This document shows positions 26,801-36,097 of a stretch of DNA of 64,000 bases, piece by piece. Under the pieces are notes generated by a model that ran no database searches, had not been told where the DNA came from, and saw only the letters and a program-made list of their open reading frames with translations. This stretch comes from JAGPUQ01 sp947084925 (lineage in GTDB: Bacteria > Pseudomonadota > Gammaproteobacteria > Pseudomonadales > Porticoccaceae), in contig CAMTUJ010000012.1 of the NCBI GenBank assembly GCA_947084925.1, positions 1-64,000 of the forward strand, read 5' to 3'. Positions within the stretch are counted from its first letter, which is position 1; each line of letters begins with the position of its first letter. The position numbers were made by a program, and so were the translations under genes.

Positions 26801-27795
26801 GTCAGTACCGCGACACCGTGCGGGCGTCTCTGCGCGCGTCGGACGGAGGCGGTGGTGACGGGGCTGGTCTGGAAGTGGCCGGCCTCAAGCGCTGGGCGCT
26901 GGAGACGCTGCCGGAAGCCGTGACCCTGACGCGCGGCGGACTGCGCGTCACCGCCTATCCCGGGCTGGTGGATGAAGGCGACAGCGCCGCCGTACGGCTG
27001 TTTGATACGCCTGCCGCGGCCGCGGAGCACACCCGATTGGGCTTGCTCCGGCTGGCGGCGGCCGAGCTTGCCACTACCCTCAATTATTTACGGAAGGAGC
27101 TGTTCAAGGGCGCGGCGCTGGCGCTGGTCGCCGCCCAACTGCCAACCCGGGAAACCCTGGTCGAAGACCTTGTGGAAGCTGCCTTGCTGCGCGCGCTTTT
27201 CGCGGGGCGCCCCACGCCCAGGAACGCCGCCGCCTTCGCGGCCTGTCTCGCGAACCGCTCGGAAGTGATCGCCGTGGCGCAGCGGCTGGCGGCTCAGATA
27301 CTCGCCTGGGGCGATGCGCTGAAACGGTTGCGGGCATGGCATGCCGATCGCGCAGCGCGCTATCCCGCGGCGGTCGCCGACGGACGCGCGCAACTCGACT
27401 TTTTGTTGCGCCCCCATTTTCTGCGCGACACCGCCCCGCGCTGGCTGGACCAGTATCCGCGCTACTTTCAGGCCGCTTGCGCGCGCTTCGAACGCCTGCC
27501 CGGACAGGTCGAGCGCGATGCCGCCGCTACCCGGGTGATCGCCGGATTTGTCGCCTGGTGGCAGGCGCGGCGGGTGGGCTGGCGCGAAGGACGGCTGTTC
27601 GACCGGTGCCCTGAGGCCGGTGGCCCCGGTGCGGCAGAAGAAGCCCTGGAGCATTTTCGGTTTTTGCTGGAGGAATACCGGATCTCGCTCTATGCACAAC
27701 AACTCAAGACGCTGGCGCCGGTGTCGGAAAAGCGGCTGACCGCACTGTGCGAAGCCTTTGATCGTCAGTTTGCCATTTCCCCACGCGGCCAATAG
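23818..27795 (+). CDS. hrpA: ATP-dependent RNA helicase HrpA
   Basis: 1325 residues, close to E. coli HrpA. Superfamily-2 DEAH-box motifs in order: GETGSGKTTQLPK (motif I, about residue 110), TQPRRIAARTVASRIAEE (Ia), IIDEAHERSLN (DEAH, II), ITSATID (III), FFSSEREIRE (IV), VLATNVAETSLTVPGIRYVVD (V) and QRAGRCGR (VI). HA2 and OB-fold regions follow, then the long C-terminal DUF3418 extension specific to HrpA. HrpA is involved in mRNA processing and rescue of stalled ribosomes. The rpsF promoter overlaps its last codons. Confidence 0.97.
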   Translation: MSGPSPARQPVGPDGLAPLNAKIDQCLSHQVAELRRALARIARRLEQGLPVERDRSGLEARIASSCAAVLARRDSVPAINYPDELPVVGRREDIAAAIRDHQVVILAGETGSGKTTQLPKICLELGLGARGLIGHTQPRRIAARTVASRIAEELRVPLGGLVGYQVRFADQSSERTLVKLMTDGVLLAEIPRDRLLQRYDTLIIDEAHERSLNVDFLLGYLKQILPQRPDLRIIITSATIDVERFARHFDGAPVIEVSGRGYPVEIRYRPMLGEDADPVAAAVAAIGDLVTTPGRGDVLAFFSSEREIREASVALRKLALNGVEVLPLYARLSLAEQSRVFQPHRGVRVVLATNVAETSLTVPGIRYVVDTGRARISRYSYRTKVQRLPIEAISRASANQRAGRCGRIGPGVCVRLYGEDDFAARPEYTDPEIRRTNLAAVILRMLELRLGDVRDFPFLDPPDGRLVNDGFQLLAELGAIDSGSALTTIGRTLARLPVDPRLGRMLVAAVAEGCLSEALVIVAGLSVQDPRERPADKRQAADERHRQWADPHSDFVALLNLWRHAELQRQELSRSAFESHCRREFVSVLRLREWRDLHHQLHLVCRELGWRDSDVPATPPQIHRALLAGLLTLVGLRGDNREYQGVRNQKFFIFPGSGVVKAAPRWIMAAELIETSRLYASNCGAIEPEWLVELAAHLVKKSYSEPHYSARTGQVMAWEKQSLYGLVIQERKAVVYGAIDPVLAREVFIQGALVDGGYARGGKGEFFARNAALVAELHDLEERFRRRDMVADERELHAFYDERVPADVVSLRAFERWRREAEQGNPELLCVPRERLLRNAPVASEVAQFPGVIAWNGRDYTVRYRFEPGHPEDGISILVPVAILHEVPAHRFEWLVPGLLRDKCIELVKTLPRQWRRPLVPVPDTVDRLLAEVEVGDRPLVAVLTERIRRVLGLAVPPDAWQPERLDAFYSVNFRLEDEQGALVDQGRDLAALKRQYRDTVRASLRASDGGGGDGAGLEVAGLKRWALETLPEAVTLTRGGLRVTAYPGLVDEGDSAAVRLFDTPAAAAEHTRLGLLRLAAAELATTLNYLRKELFKGAALALVAAQLPTRETLVEDLVEAALLRALFAGRPTPRNAAAFAACLANRSEVIAVAQRLAAQILAWGDALKRLRAWHADRAARYPAAVADGRAQLDFLLRPHFLRDTAPRWLDQYPRYFQAACARFERLPGQVERDAAATRVIAGFVAWWQARRVGWREGRLFDRCPEAGGPGAAEEALEHFRFLLEEYRISLYAQQLKTLAPVSEKRLTALCEAFDRQFAISPRGQ

Positions 27796-27798
27796 AAT
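27770..27798 (+). promoter_or_regulatory. Predicted sigma70 promoter of the rpsF operon
   Basis: TTGCCA (27770-27775) and TAGAAT (27793-27798) with 17-bp spacing, at the very end of hrpA and 77 bp upstream of the rpsF ATG. Confidence 0.65.
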
Positions 27799-27875
27799 GG
27801 CGCCCCCGTCGGCACTTGCCGGCGGCTCCTTGCCGCACCGGTGCGCCGGGTGGCTTCAAACCGTGGGGAGCAGCA
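27799..27875 (+). promoter_or_regulatory. GC-rich rpsF leader, possible S6:S18 autoregulatory site
   Basis: The 77-nt leader between the predicted promoter and rpsF can form hairpins (GCCGGCGGC with GCCGC, CACCGGTGC) and contains CCG-rich loops before GTGGGGAG, the ribosome binding site. Many bacterial rpsF leaders bind the S6:S18 dimer through a CCG-containing bulge. Assignment here is by position and composition only. Confidence 0.35.
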
Positions 27876-28367
27876 ATGCGTCATTACGAAATAGTGTTCC
27901 TGGTCCATCCGGACCAGAGCGAGCAGGTCGGTGCCATGACCGATCGCTACGCCGGTGTCATCGAAGCCGGCGGCGGCACGATTCACCGCCGCGAGGACTG
28001 GGGGCGGCGTCCGCTGGCCTATCCGATCCAGAAAATTCACAAAGCCCATTATGTGCTGCTCAACGTCGAGTGCGGGGCGGATACGATCAGCGAGATCGAT
28101 ACCGCGTTTCGCTACAACGATGCCGTACTGCGCAGCCTGATCATCAAACGCGACAACGCCGTAACCGAGGAAACCCAGTTTCTGAAGGAAGAGCGGGCCG
28201 ATCGCGCCGAGAAAGAAAGCCGGGAGCGCCGTGAGACCGAACGCGCCGCGCGCATGGCCGCCGAAGCGGAAGCGGCCGGTGAGGCAGGCGAAGCCGCCGA
28301 AGGTGAGCAAGCCGCTGGCGAGGAAGCCGAAGGTGAAGCGTCCGTCGCAGGAGAGGTGGCAGAATGA
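27876..28367 (+). CDS. rpsF: 30S ribosomal protein S6
   Basis: 163 residues from ATG 27876 with GGGGAG just upstream. The first ~100 residues are canonical S6: MRHYEIVFLVHPDQSEQV, VIEAGGGTIHRREDWGRRPLAYPIQKIHKAHYVLLN, FRYNDAVLRSLIIK. The remainder is a long Glu/Ala/Arg-rich tail (about 60 residues), longer than E. coli's acidic tail, which in that species receives added glutamates. Overlaps rpsR by 4 bp. Confidence 0.98.
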   Translation: MRHYEIVFLVHPDQSEQVGAMTDRYAGVIEAGGGTIHRREDWGRRPLAYPIQKIHKAHYVLLNVECGADTISEIDTAFRYNDAVLRSLIIKRDNAVTEETQFLKEERADRAEKESRERRETERAARMAAEAEAAGEAGEAAEGEQAAGEEAEGEASVAGEVAE

Positions 28368-28606
28368 ACATGTCGTCGTCGTCCAAATTCAACCGCCGCC
28401 GCAAGTTCTGCCGGTTCACGGCTGACGGCATTACCGAGATCGATTACAAGGATATCGAACTGCTGCGGCCCTATGTCTCAGAGACCGGAAAAATCGTCCC
28501 GAGCCGCATTACCGGCACCAATGCGCGCTATCAGCGGCAGTTGGCGATGGCGATCAAGCGGGCGCGCTTCCTGGCCCTGTTGCCGTACAGCGATAGCCAC
28601 CAGTAG
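28364..28606 (+). CDS. rpsR: 30S ribosomal protein S18
   Basis: 80 residues overlapping rpsF by 4 bp (ATGA). RRRKFCRFT, IDYKDIELLRPYVSETGKI, PSRITGTNARYQRQLAMAIKRARFLALLPY is the standard S18 core. S18 binds S6 and 16S rRNA in the platform of the 30S subunit. Confidence 0.98.
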   Translation: MNMSSSSKFNRRRKFCRFTADGITEIDYKDIELLRPYVSETGKIVPSRITGTNARYQRQLAMAIKRARFLALLPYSDSHQ

Positions 28607-28621
28607 CTACGGAGTCGCGCT

Positions 28622-29488
28622 ATGGGTGCGCTGGCGAAGTTCATCATGGCGAGCCGCGCCCGCGCGGCACTGGTCGCCGTGGTGGGCAGCCTGTTGCCGT
28701 TGCTGAGTACGGCGGTCGTCGCGCTCGTGGTGTTGCGCAAGGGGTTTGGTGAAGGTCTGTTGATTGCCCTTTGGGCGATCCTGCCCTTGGCCGCCACCTT
28801 TTATTTCAGCGACACGGCGCCGATGCTGGTCTGGGCGTCCCTGGGGACAGTTGTTGTGGTCATGGTCGGCGCCTTGGTGCTGAAGCGGACCGCTTCCGGG
28901 CAGGCGACCCTGACGGCGCTGATCGCAGTCAGTGGCGCCGCGGCGCTGGCGATGGGCCAGGGACTCGATGCGGAACTGGCCGGGTTGCAGCAGACATTGC
29001 TTGAGATGCTGGCCAAGATGGCGCCAAAAGGACAGGAAGTGAAGCTTGCGCCGGGGCCGCTGCTGCTGTTGGGGATGCTGGCCTGGATGATGGCGATCAG
29101 TGCATTGGGCAGTCTGTTGCTCGGGCGATGGTGGCAGGCGCTGCTCTACAACCCGGGTGGCCTGGGGCGGGAGTTCCGGAGCCTGCGTCTCGGTGCCCCC
29201 CTGGGACTCGGTCTGATGGCCGGTTTGGTGGTCTGTCAGTTTGCGCCGGTGGATTATTCCGCCTGGGGTAATTTGTTGGGGTTGCCGCTGTTTTTGGCGG
29301 GGATCGGATTGGTACACCATGTGGTGGCGGTGTCCCATGTGGGTGCGCACTGGCTCGCGGTGTTTTATGTGTGCCTGGTGGTCCTGCTGGGGCCGCTCGG
29401 GCTGTTGCTGGCGGGTGTGGGGTTGCTGGACAGTCTCATCGACGTGCGCGCGCGCCTTGCGCGACGCGGCGACGGGAGCAGCACTTAG
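28622..29488 (+). CDS. DUF2232-like integral membrane protein
   Basis: 288 residues with seven to eight hydrophobic segments (AALVAVVGSLLPLLSTAVVALVVL, ALWAILPLAATFYF, LVWASLGTVVVVMVGALVL and others). It occupies the slot between rpsR and rplI that holds a DUF2232-type membrane protein in many gammaproteobacteria. Sequence divergence is high and no motif gives a function. Its stop codon lies within the target duplication of the MITE that follows, so the C-terminus may have been altered by the insertion. Confidence 0.75.
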   Translation: MGALAKFIMASRARAALVAVVGSLLPLLSTAVVALVVLRKGFGEGLLIALWAILPLAATFYFSDTAPMLVWASLGTVVVVMVGALVLKRTASGQATLTALIAVSGAAALAMGQGLDAELAGLQQTLLEMLAKMAPKGQEVKLAPGPLLLLGMLAWMMAISALGSLLLGRWWQALLYNPGGLGREFRSLRLGAPLGLGLMAGLVVCQFAPVDYSAWGNLLGLPLFLAGIGLVHHVVAVSHVGAHWLAVFYVCLVVLLGPLGLLLAGVGLLDSLIDVRARLARRGDGSST

Positions 29489-29599
29489 GGATACTCTGAA
29501 TAACCGTCATGCCCGCGGAAGCGGGCATCCAGAAGACCCTGATATTCCTGGGTTCCCGCCTGCGCGGGAACGACGATTAAGTGGTTATTCAGAGCATCC
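29489..29599. mobile_element. 111-bp MITE with 17-bp terminal inverted repeats
   Basis: The ends GGATACTCTGAATAACC (29489-29505) and GGTTATTCAGAGCATCC (29583-29599) are inverted copies matching at 16 of 17 positions. Both sides carry TTAG (29485-29488 and 29600-29603), a 4-bp target duplication fitting the YTAR preference of IS5-group transposases. The interior has two hairpins (GCCCGCGGAAGCGGGC and TTCCCGCCTGCGCGGGAA) and no coding capacity. It separates the DUF2232-like gene from rplI. Confidence 0.85.
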
Positions 29600-29669
29600 T
29601 TAGATGGGATTCGGAAATTCAGGCAAGGCTGTCAATTCAGTTTAAAGCGGTCAGACGAGGTGCTTGGCG

Positions 29670-30119
29670 ATGGAAGTGATTCTGCTGGAAAAAACCGGAC
29701 GGCTGGGCAACATCGGCGACCGGATCAACGTTAAGGCGGGGTATGGACGCAATTACCTGATTCCCCAGGGCAAGGCCGTATTTGCGACGCCGGGTAACAT
29801 CGCCCGCTTCGAGCAGCAGCGCGCGGAGCTCGAACGCATCTCCGCCCAACGGCTGCAGGATGCACAGGCGTTGGCGGCCCAGATCGAGCGGGTGAGCGCG
29901 GTAACCATTACGGCGGTTGCGGGCGAAGGCGGCAAGCTCTTCGGTTCCGTGGGCGCGCGCGATATCGCGGATGCGCTGGTGGCCGCCGGCGTCAACATTG
30001 CCAAGAGCGCGGTCAAGCTGCCCGCTGGCGCGATCCGCGACCTCGGGCAATTTGCGGTCGATATTCAGGTGCATGCCGATGTGACGCAATCCGTCACGGT
30101 GAATGTGACGGCGGCATAA
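29670..30119 (+). CDS. rplI: 50S ribosomal protein L9
   Basis: 149 residues from ATG 29670 with GAGG 10 nt upstream; a TTG two codons earlier is possible. MEVILLEKTGRLGNIGDRINVKAGYGRNYLIPQGKA is the conserved rRNA-binding N-domain, followed by the long connecting helix and C-domain. The MITE lies between it and its operon partners, so transcription from the rpsF promoter must cross two hairpins. Confidence 0.98.
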   Translation: MEVILLEKTGRLGNIGDRINVKAGYGRNYLIPQGKAVFATPGNIARFEQQRAELERISAQRLQDAQALAAQIERVSAVTITAVAGEGGKLFGSVGARDIADALVAAGVNIAKSAVKLPAGAIRDLGQFAVDIQVHADVTQSVTVNVTAA

Positions 30120-30185
30120 CATTTTCGGCCCGGCCTGAGGACTTGGCGGGGCCGCGATACGCGATAGCCCGGGTGGGGTTCGTTT

Positions 30186-31613
30186 ATGGCGCAATGGCTG
30201 CCAGGCGATCTTGATAACCCCCAGTTGCCTCATTCACTGGAGGCAGAGCAGGCGGTGATCGGCGGGCTGATGCTCGCCAACGATGCCTACCACGATGTCG
30301 CGGCGGTGGTTTCGGAAGCGGATTTTTTCATCCGCGATCACCGCATCATCTTCGGCACCATGGGTCGTCTGGCGGCGGCGGAGCAGCCGCTCGACGCACT
30401 GACCATCGCCGAAACCCTCAAAAACAGCGACCAACTGGCCCAGGCCGGCGGCGATGCCTATCTCGTCGAACTGGTCACCAACGCGCCCAGTACGACCAAC
30501 ATTCGTTCCTACGCGCAGATCGTGCTGGAACGCGCGGTGGTGCGACGGCTGATCGATGCCGCTACCGACATTCTGCGCAAGGGTTACAACCCGCTCGGCT
30601 GGGACAGCAGCAAACTGCTCGCGGAAGCGGAACGCCGTCTCCTCGAGGTCATCGAGAATCGTCCCAAGGAAGGTGGCTTTCGCCACGCCACCGACGTGCT
30701 GCGCGATGTCATTGCGCGCATCGACACGCTGTATCAAAGCGATTCGCTCATCACAGGCCTCGCCAGCGGCTTTGCGGATCTGGATGCCATGACTTCGGGC
30801 TGGCAGGATTCCGATCTGGTGATCGTCGCCGGTCGCCCCTCGATGGGCAAGACGGCATTCGCCCTCAACATGGCCGAGCACGCGATGCTCCACCAGGAGC
30901 GCCCGGTGCTGGTCTTCAGCCTGGAGATGCCCGCCACGCAACTGGTCATGCGCCTGCTGTCGTCCATGGGGCGCATCGACCAGACCCGGATGCGCAGCGG
31001 CAGCCTGGAACCGGAGGACTTCAACAAGTTGTCCGGCGCCGCCGCGCGCCTCAAGGACCGCGCGCTCTACATCGACGATACGCCGGGCCTGAATCCCATG
31101 GAGTTGCGCAACCGGGTGCGCCGCCTGGTGCGGGAACGGCGCGATGAACTCAAGCGGCGGCAGCCGGATATGGCCCCGGAACTGCTCGACCTGGCGGCAC
31201 GCCCGGCCCTGATCCTGCTCGATTACCTGCAACTCATGTCATCGAGTACGCCGACCGAAGGTCGGGTGCAGGAAATTTCCCAGATTTCCCGCGACCTGAA
31301 AACCATCGCGCGCGAATTCGGCTGCCCGCTGGTGGCGCTGTCACAGTTGAGTCGTAACGTCGAACAGCGACCGAACAAGCGGCCGATCAATTCGGATCTG
31401 CGGGAATCCGGCGCCATCGAGCAGGACGCCGACGTCATCGTGTTCATCTATCGCGACGAGGTGTATCACGAGGATACCCAGGACAAGGGTATCGCGGAGA
31501 TCATAATCGGCAAGCAGCGCAATGGTCCCATCGGCACGGCGCGACTCACATTTATCGGTAAACACACGCGTTTTGAAAATCTGGCGCGGGACTATTTTTC
31601 GGAGGAACGCTGA
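30186..31613 (+). CDS. dnaB: Replicative DNA helicase DnaB
   Basis: 475 residues. N-terminal domain PHSLEAEQAVIGGLMLAN, RecA-like domain with Walker A GRPSMGKTAFALN (about 215-227), LVFSLEMPATQLVMRLLSS, LILLDYLQLM, LKTIAREFGCPLVALSQLSRNVEQRPNKRP and the arginine finger region DLRESGAIEQDADVI. Unwinds DNA ahead of the fork. No intein. Follows rplI by 66 bp and overlaps panC by 1 bp (TGATG). Confidence 0.98.
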   Translation: MAQWLPGDLDNPQLPHSLEAEQAVIGGLMLANDAYHDVAAVVSEADFFIRDHRIIFGTMGRLAAAEQPLDALTIAETLKNSDQLAQAGGDAYLVELVTNAPSTTNIRSYAQIVLERAVVRRLIDAATDILRKGYNPLGWDSSKLLAEAERRLLEVIENRPKEGGFRHATDVLRDVIARIDTLYQSDSLITGLASGFADLDAMTSGWQDSDLVIVAGRPSMGKTAFALNMAEHAMLHQERPVLVFSLEMPATQLVMRLLSSMGRIDQTRMRSGSLEPEDFNKLSGAAARLKDRALYIDDTPGLNPMELRNRVRRLVRERRDELKRRQPDMAPELLDLAARPALILLDYLQLMSSSTPTEGRVQEISQISRDLKTIAREFGCPLVALSQLSRNVEQRPNKRPINSDLRESGAIEQDADVIVFIYRDEVYHEDTQDKGIAEIIIGKQRNGPIGTARLTFIGKHTRFENLARDYFSEER

Positions 31614-32491
31614 TGGCAGTGGATCGGGGCGAAATCATGCAGATTTACCACCGGGTGAGTCCATTGCGCCAGGCGCTCGCGCAGGCGCGCGCGCGGGGCC
31701 ACACCATCGCTTTTGTCCCCACCATGGGGAATCTTCACGAAGGGCACATGCAACTGGTGCGCCTGGCGCGCGCGCGCTGCGATCGGGTGATCGTCAGTAT
31801 CTTTGTCAATCCGCTGCAGTTCGGTTTGAACGAGGACTGGGAAAAGTATCCCCGCACCATGGCGGCGGACATCGCAAGGCTCGAAGCGGAGCAGTGCGAT
31901 TTTCTGTTTCACCCTTCAGAAACCGAAATCTACCCCAATGGTATGGCTGACCAGACGCGGGTTGTTGTGCCAACCATGACTGATATACTCTGCGGCGCCA
32001 GCCGGCCGGGGCATTTCGAGGGGGTGACCACGGTGGTGTCCAAGCTGTTCAATATCGTGCAGCCGGATCAGGCCGTGTTCGGTGTCAAGGACTATCAGCA
32101 GTTGGCGGTAATCCGGCGCATGATTGAGGATCTCTGTATCCCGGTGGAGATTGTCGGCGCGCCCATCGCGCGCGATACGGACGGATTGGCACTGAGTTCA
32201 CGCAACAGCTACATCACTCCCGCCGAACGCCCCCGGGTAACCCTGTTGTACAAGGTGCTGTGCTGGTGTCGGGATGAGATGGCCCAGAACGGCCGGCGCG
32301 ATTTCGCCGCCATCGAGGAAGAAGCGGTGCGCCAGCTCCAGGAAGCAGGATTTCGTGCCGACTATGTGAGCATCCGCAACGCGCGGACGCTGGAGACGGC
32401 GGCGCACGATGATGACGAGATTGCCGTGTTGGGTGCCATGTATACCGAAGGCGCCCGTCTGATCGACAACGTAACCCTGACTTTGGGGTAG
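31613..32491 (+). CDS. panC: Pantothenate synthetase
   Basis: 292 residues. FVPTMGNLHEGHMQLVRLAR holds the HIGH-like ATP motif; SIFVNPLQFG binds pantoate; FGVKDYQQLAVIRRMIEDL and LALSSRNSY (KMSKS-like) complete the adenylate-forming site. It joins pantoate and beta-alanine. ATG 31613 overlaps the dnaB stop; an internal ATG at 31637 (MQIYHRVSPLRQA) fits the family N-terminus equally well and may be the true start. panD follows 10 bp later. Confidence 0.96.
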   Translation: MAVDRGEIMQIYHRVSPLRQALAQARARGHTIAFVPTMGNLHEGHMQLVRLARARCDRVIVSIFVNPLQFGLNEDWEKYPRTMAADIARLEAEQCDFLFHPSETEIYPNGMADQTRVVVPTMTDILCGASRPGHFEGVTTVVSKLFNIVQPDQAVFGVKDYQQLAVIRRMIEDLCIPVEIVGAPIARDTDGLALSSRNSYITPAERPRVTLLYKVLCWCRDEMAQNGRRDFAAIEEEAVRQLQEAGFRADYVSIRNARTLETAAHDDDEIAVLGAMYTEGARLIDNVTLTLG

Positions 32492-32501
32492 GGGGTTGAG
32501 T

Positions 32502-32885
32502 ATGCTGAGTACCATGCTGAAGGCCAAGCTGCATCTGGCGACCGTCACCCAGGCCGAACTCTGGTACGACGGTTCCTGTGCCATCGACAGCGATCTGCTC
32601 GACCTGGCAGGGTTGCGCGAGTTCGAGCAGATCGATATCTACAACGTCAACAATGGCGAGCGTTTCACGACCTATATCATTCGTGCCGAAGCCGGGTCGC
32701 GGACCATTTCCATGAACGGTTCCGCAGCCCGCCGCGTGCAGATCGGCGATCGCGTGATCATCGCGACCTACGCCCAGTACACCGAGGAAGAGATGATCCG
32801 CCACAAGCCGAAACTGGTGTACCTCAATCTCGATAACAGTGTGGCGCGCACCGCCAACACTATCCCGGTGCAGATCGCTTCCTGA
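32502..32885 (+). CDS. panD: Aspartate 1-decarboxylase proenzyme
   Basis: 127 residues from ATG 32502. The self-cleavage site Gly24-Ser25 is seen in YDGSCAID, where Ser25 becomes the pyruvoyl cofactor; Tyr/Lys residues of the active site (KAKLHLATVT, Lys9) are conserved. The enzyme makes beta-alanine for the adjacent PanC reaction. The protein has the full family C-terminus (PKLVYLNLDN). Confidence 0.97.
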   Translation: MLSTMLKAKLHLATVTQAELWYDGSCAIDSDLLDLAGLREFEQIDIYNVNNGERFTTYIIRAEAGSRTISMNGSAARRVQIGDRVIIATYAQYTEEEMIRHKPKLVYLNLDNSVARTANTIPVQIAS

Positions 32886-32901
32886 AAGATGCCCGGAATC
32901 C

Positions 32902-32923
32902 GCCGCTGCGAAACCGCAGCGGC
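32902..32923 (+). terminator. Hairpin after panD
   Basis: A 9-bp perfect stem (GCCGCTGCG/CGCAGCGGC) with an AAAC loop, followed by AATTT, lies 16 bp after panD. The T-tract is short, so termination may be partial. Confidence 0.55.
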
Positions 32924-32987
32924 AATTTGACGAGGCGAAGCGCCGCGCGGGCGACCGAACCCATGCCAATAACCAGTCTCCGGGGGA

Positions 32988-34928
<1,941 letters not shown>

Positions 34929-34964
34929 CGCGGGCCATCCCGATTCACACACCGGAACGGCCTG

Positions 34965-35246
34965 ATGGCGAAAATATCCCTGACCCGGGCCCATCAACTC
35001 GGCGGCGCAGAAGTTCACCGCCGGGTCGATGCCCTTGCGCAAAAGCTGGTGACCAGATTTGGCGGCCGCTATCAATGGCATGACGCGGCGGTGCGTTATC
35101 AGCGCGCGGGCGGTGTCGATGCGGTCATCGAGTGCGGCGCGGAGGACATCCGCATCGACGTCACCCTCGGGCCTCTGGCGGGCTTTCTCCGCGATACCAT
35201 CGAGCGCGAACTCAACGCGGCGCTCGACAGTCATCTCGGCGGTTGA
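34965..35246 (+). CDS. Polyhydroxyalkanoic acid system family protein
   Basis: 93 residues. AHQLGGAEVHRRVDALAQKLVTRFGGRYQWHD at the start and ECGAEDIRIDVTLGPLAGFLRDTIERELNAALD at the end match the small family named for its presence in PHA granule regions (PF09650 type). No phaC or phasin gene is near, so participation in PHA storage is inferred from family only. Lies 36 bp after acs. Confidence 0.8.
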   Translation: MAKISLTRAHQLGGAEVHRRVDALAQKLVTRFGGRYQWHDAAVRYQRAGGVDAVIECGAEDIRIDVTLGPLAGFLRDTIERELNAALDSHLGG

Positions 35247-35268
35247 ACGGCGGCTGGTGTCCTGCCGG

Positions 35269-35850
35269 TTACCTGCGATCCCAGCGGTACAGCCGTACCG
35301 GCGGTATGTTCAGAAATTCTATTTGCCGGCGCGGTGCCCCCAGCACGGGTAGCGCCAGTTTGGCTACCTGGCCACTGACCTGATAGGCGACAAAACGTCC
35401 GCCCGGCGCCAGCACGTCGGCGATGGAGGCGAGGATGCGGGTGCCGAGTTCCCGGTCCATGGTCGAAAACGGAATCCCGGAAATGATGGCATCCGGTGCC
35501 GGCAGTCCGTGTTGCGCGAGGATCTCCCGCAAGTGCTCCGCGCTGCCCGCATGGGGGATCAGGCGGCTGTCGCCAAAGCCGGTCAGTAACGCCTGAAAGC
35601 ATGGGTTGATCTCGATGCCGAGCAGGCGGGCATCGCGCGGCATGGCTTCGAGAATCGCCCGGGTGATGCCGCCGGTGCCGGTGCCCAGTTCGACGATGGT
35701 GCGGGCCGTGGGCACTTCGGCCAACGCCACGACGCGGCGCTCCAGATAGCGCGAGCTGGGAATGACCGACCCGACCTGACGCGGGTTTTTGAGAAACTGC
35801 TGCAGAAACACTACCCGATCATCGGGTTTTTTTTGTAAGCGCGGAGCCAT
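35269..35850 (-). CDS. SAM-dependent methyltransferase, phospholipid N-methyltransferase-like
   Basis: 193 residues. FLQQFLKNPRQVGSVIPSSRYLERRVVA at the N-terminus and the SAM motif IVELGTGTGGITRAILEAM resemble PmtA/KsgA-like phospholipid N-methyltransferases; DAIISGIPFSTM is the (N/S)xPF-type active-site motif with Gly for the first position. It is convergent with the PHA-region gene. Substrate could be phosphatidylethanolamine, but neither a hydrophobic patch nor context proves it. Confidence 0.78.
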   Translation of the reverse strand: MAPRLQKKPDDRVVFLQQFLKNPRQVGSVIPSSRYLERRVVALAEVPTARTIVELGTGTGGITRAILEAMPRDARLLGIEINPCFQALLTGFGDSRLIPHAGSAEHLREILAQHGLPAPDAIISGIPFSTMDRELGTRILASIADVLAPGGRFVAYQVSGQVAKLALPVLGAPRRQIEFLNIPPVRLYRWDRR

Positions 35851-36097
35851 TGCGCGACCTCTTTGTCGAAGATCCTGGTTGTTGATGTAGTTGAGTGCGG
35901 AGCGCGAACAGGGTGCCGGTGCTCCCGCGTTGCGCCAGAATCATTGTTGCCCATGGTGCGCTGCAAGCAAAGCCCGGATTGTTATGGATGGGCCGGTCCT
36001 GCCCCGCCCCTTAGCGAGCCTGCTGCTATGATCGCCGCTACCTGTGTCGTCGTGTCGCGGAGTTGTTGTGGCTCCCGTTGTTACTGAAGGAACCTGT

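Noticed and set aside
23758..27030. 1090-residue minus-strand open frame opposite hrpA
   Set aside because: Shadow of hrpA, with no domain resemblance.
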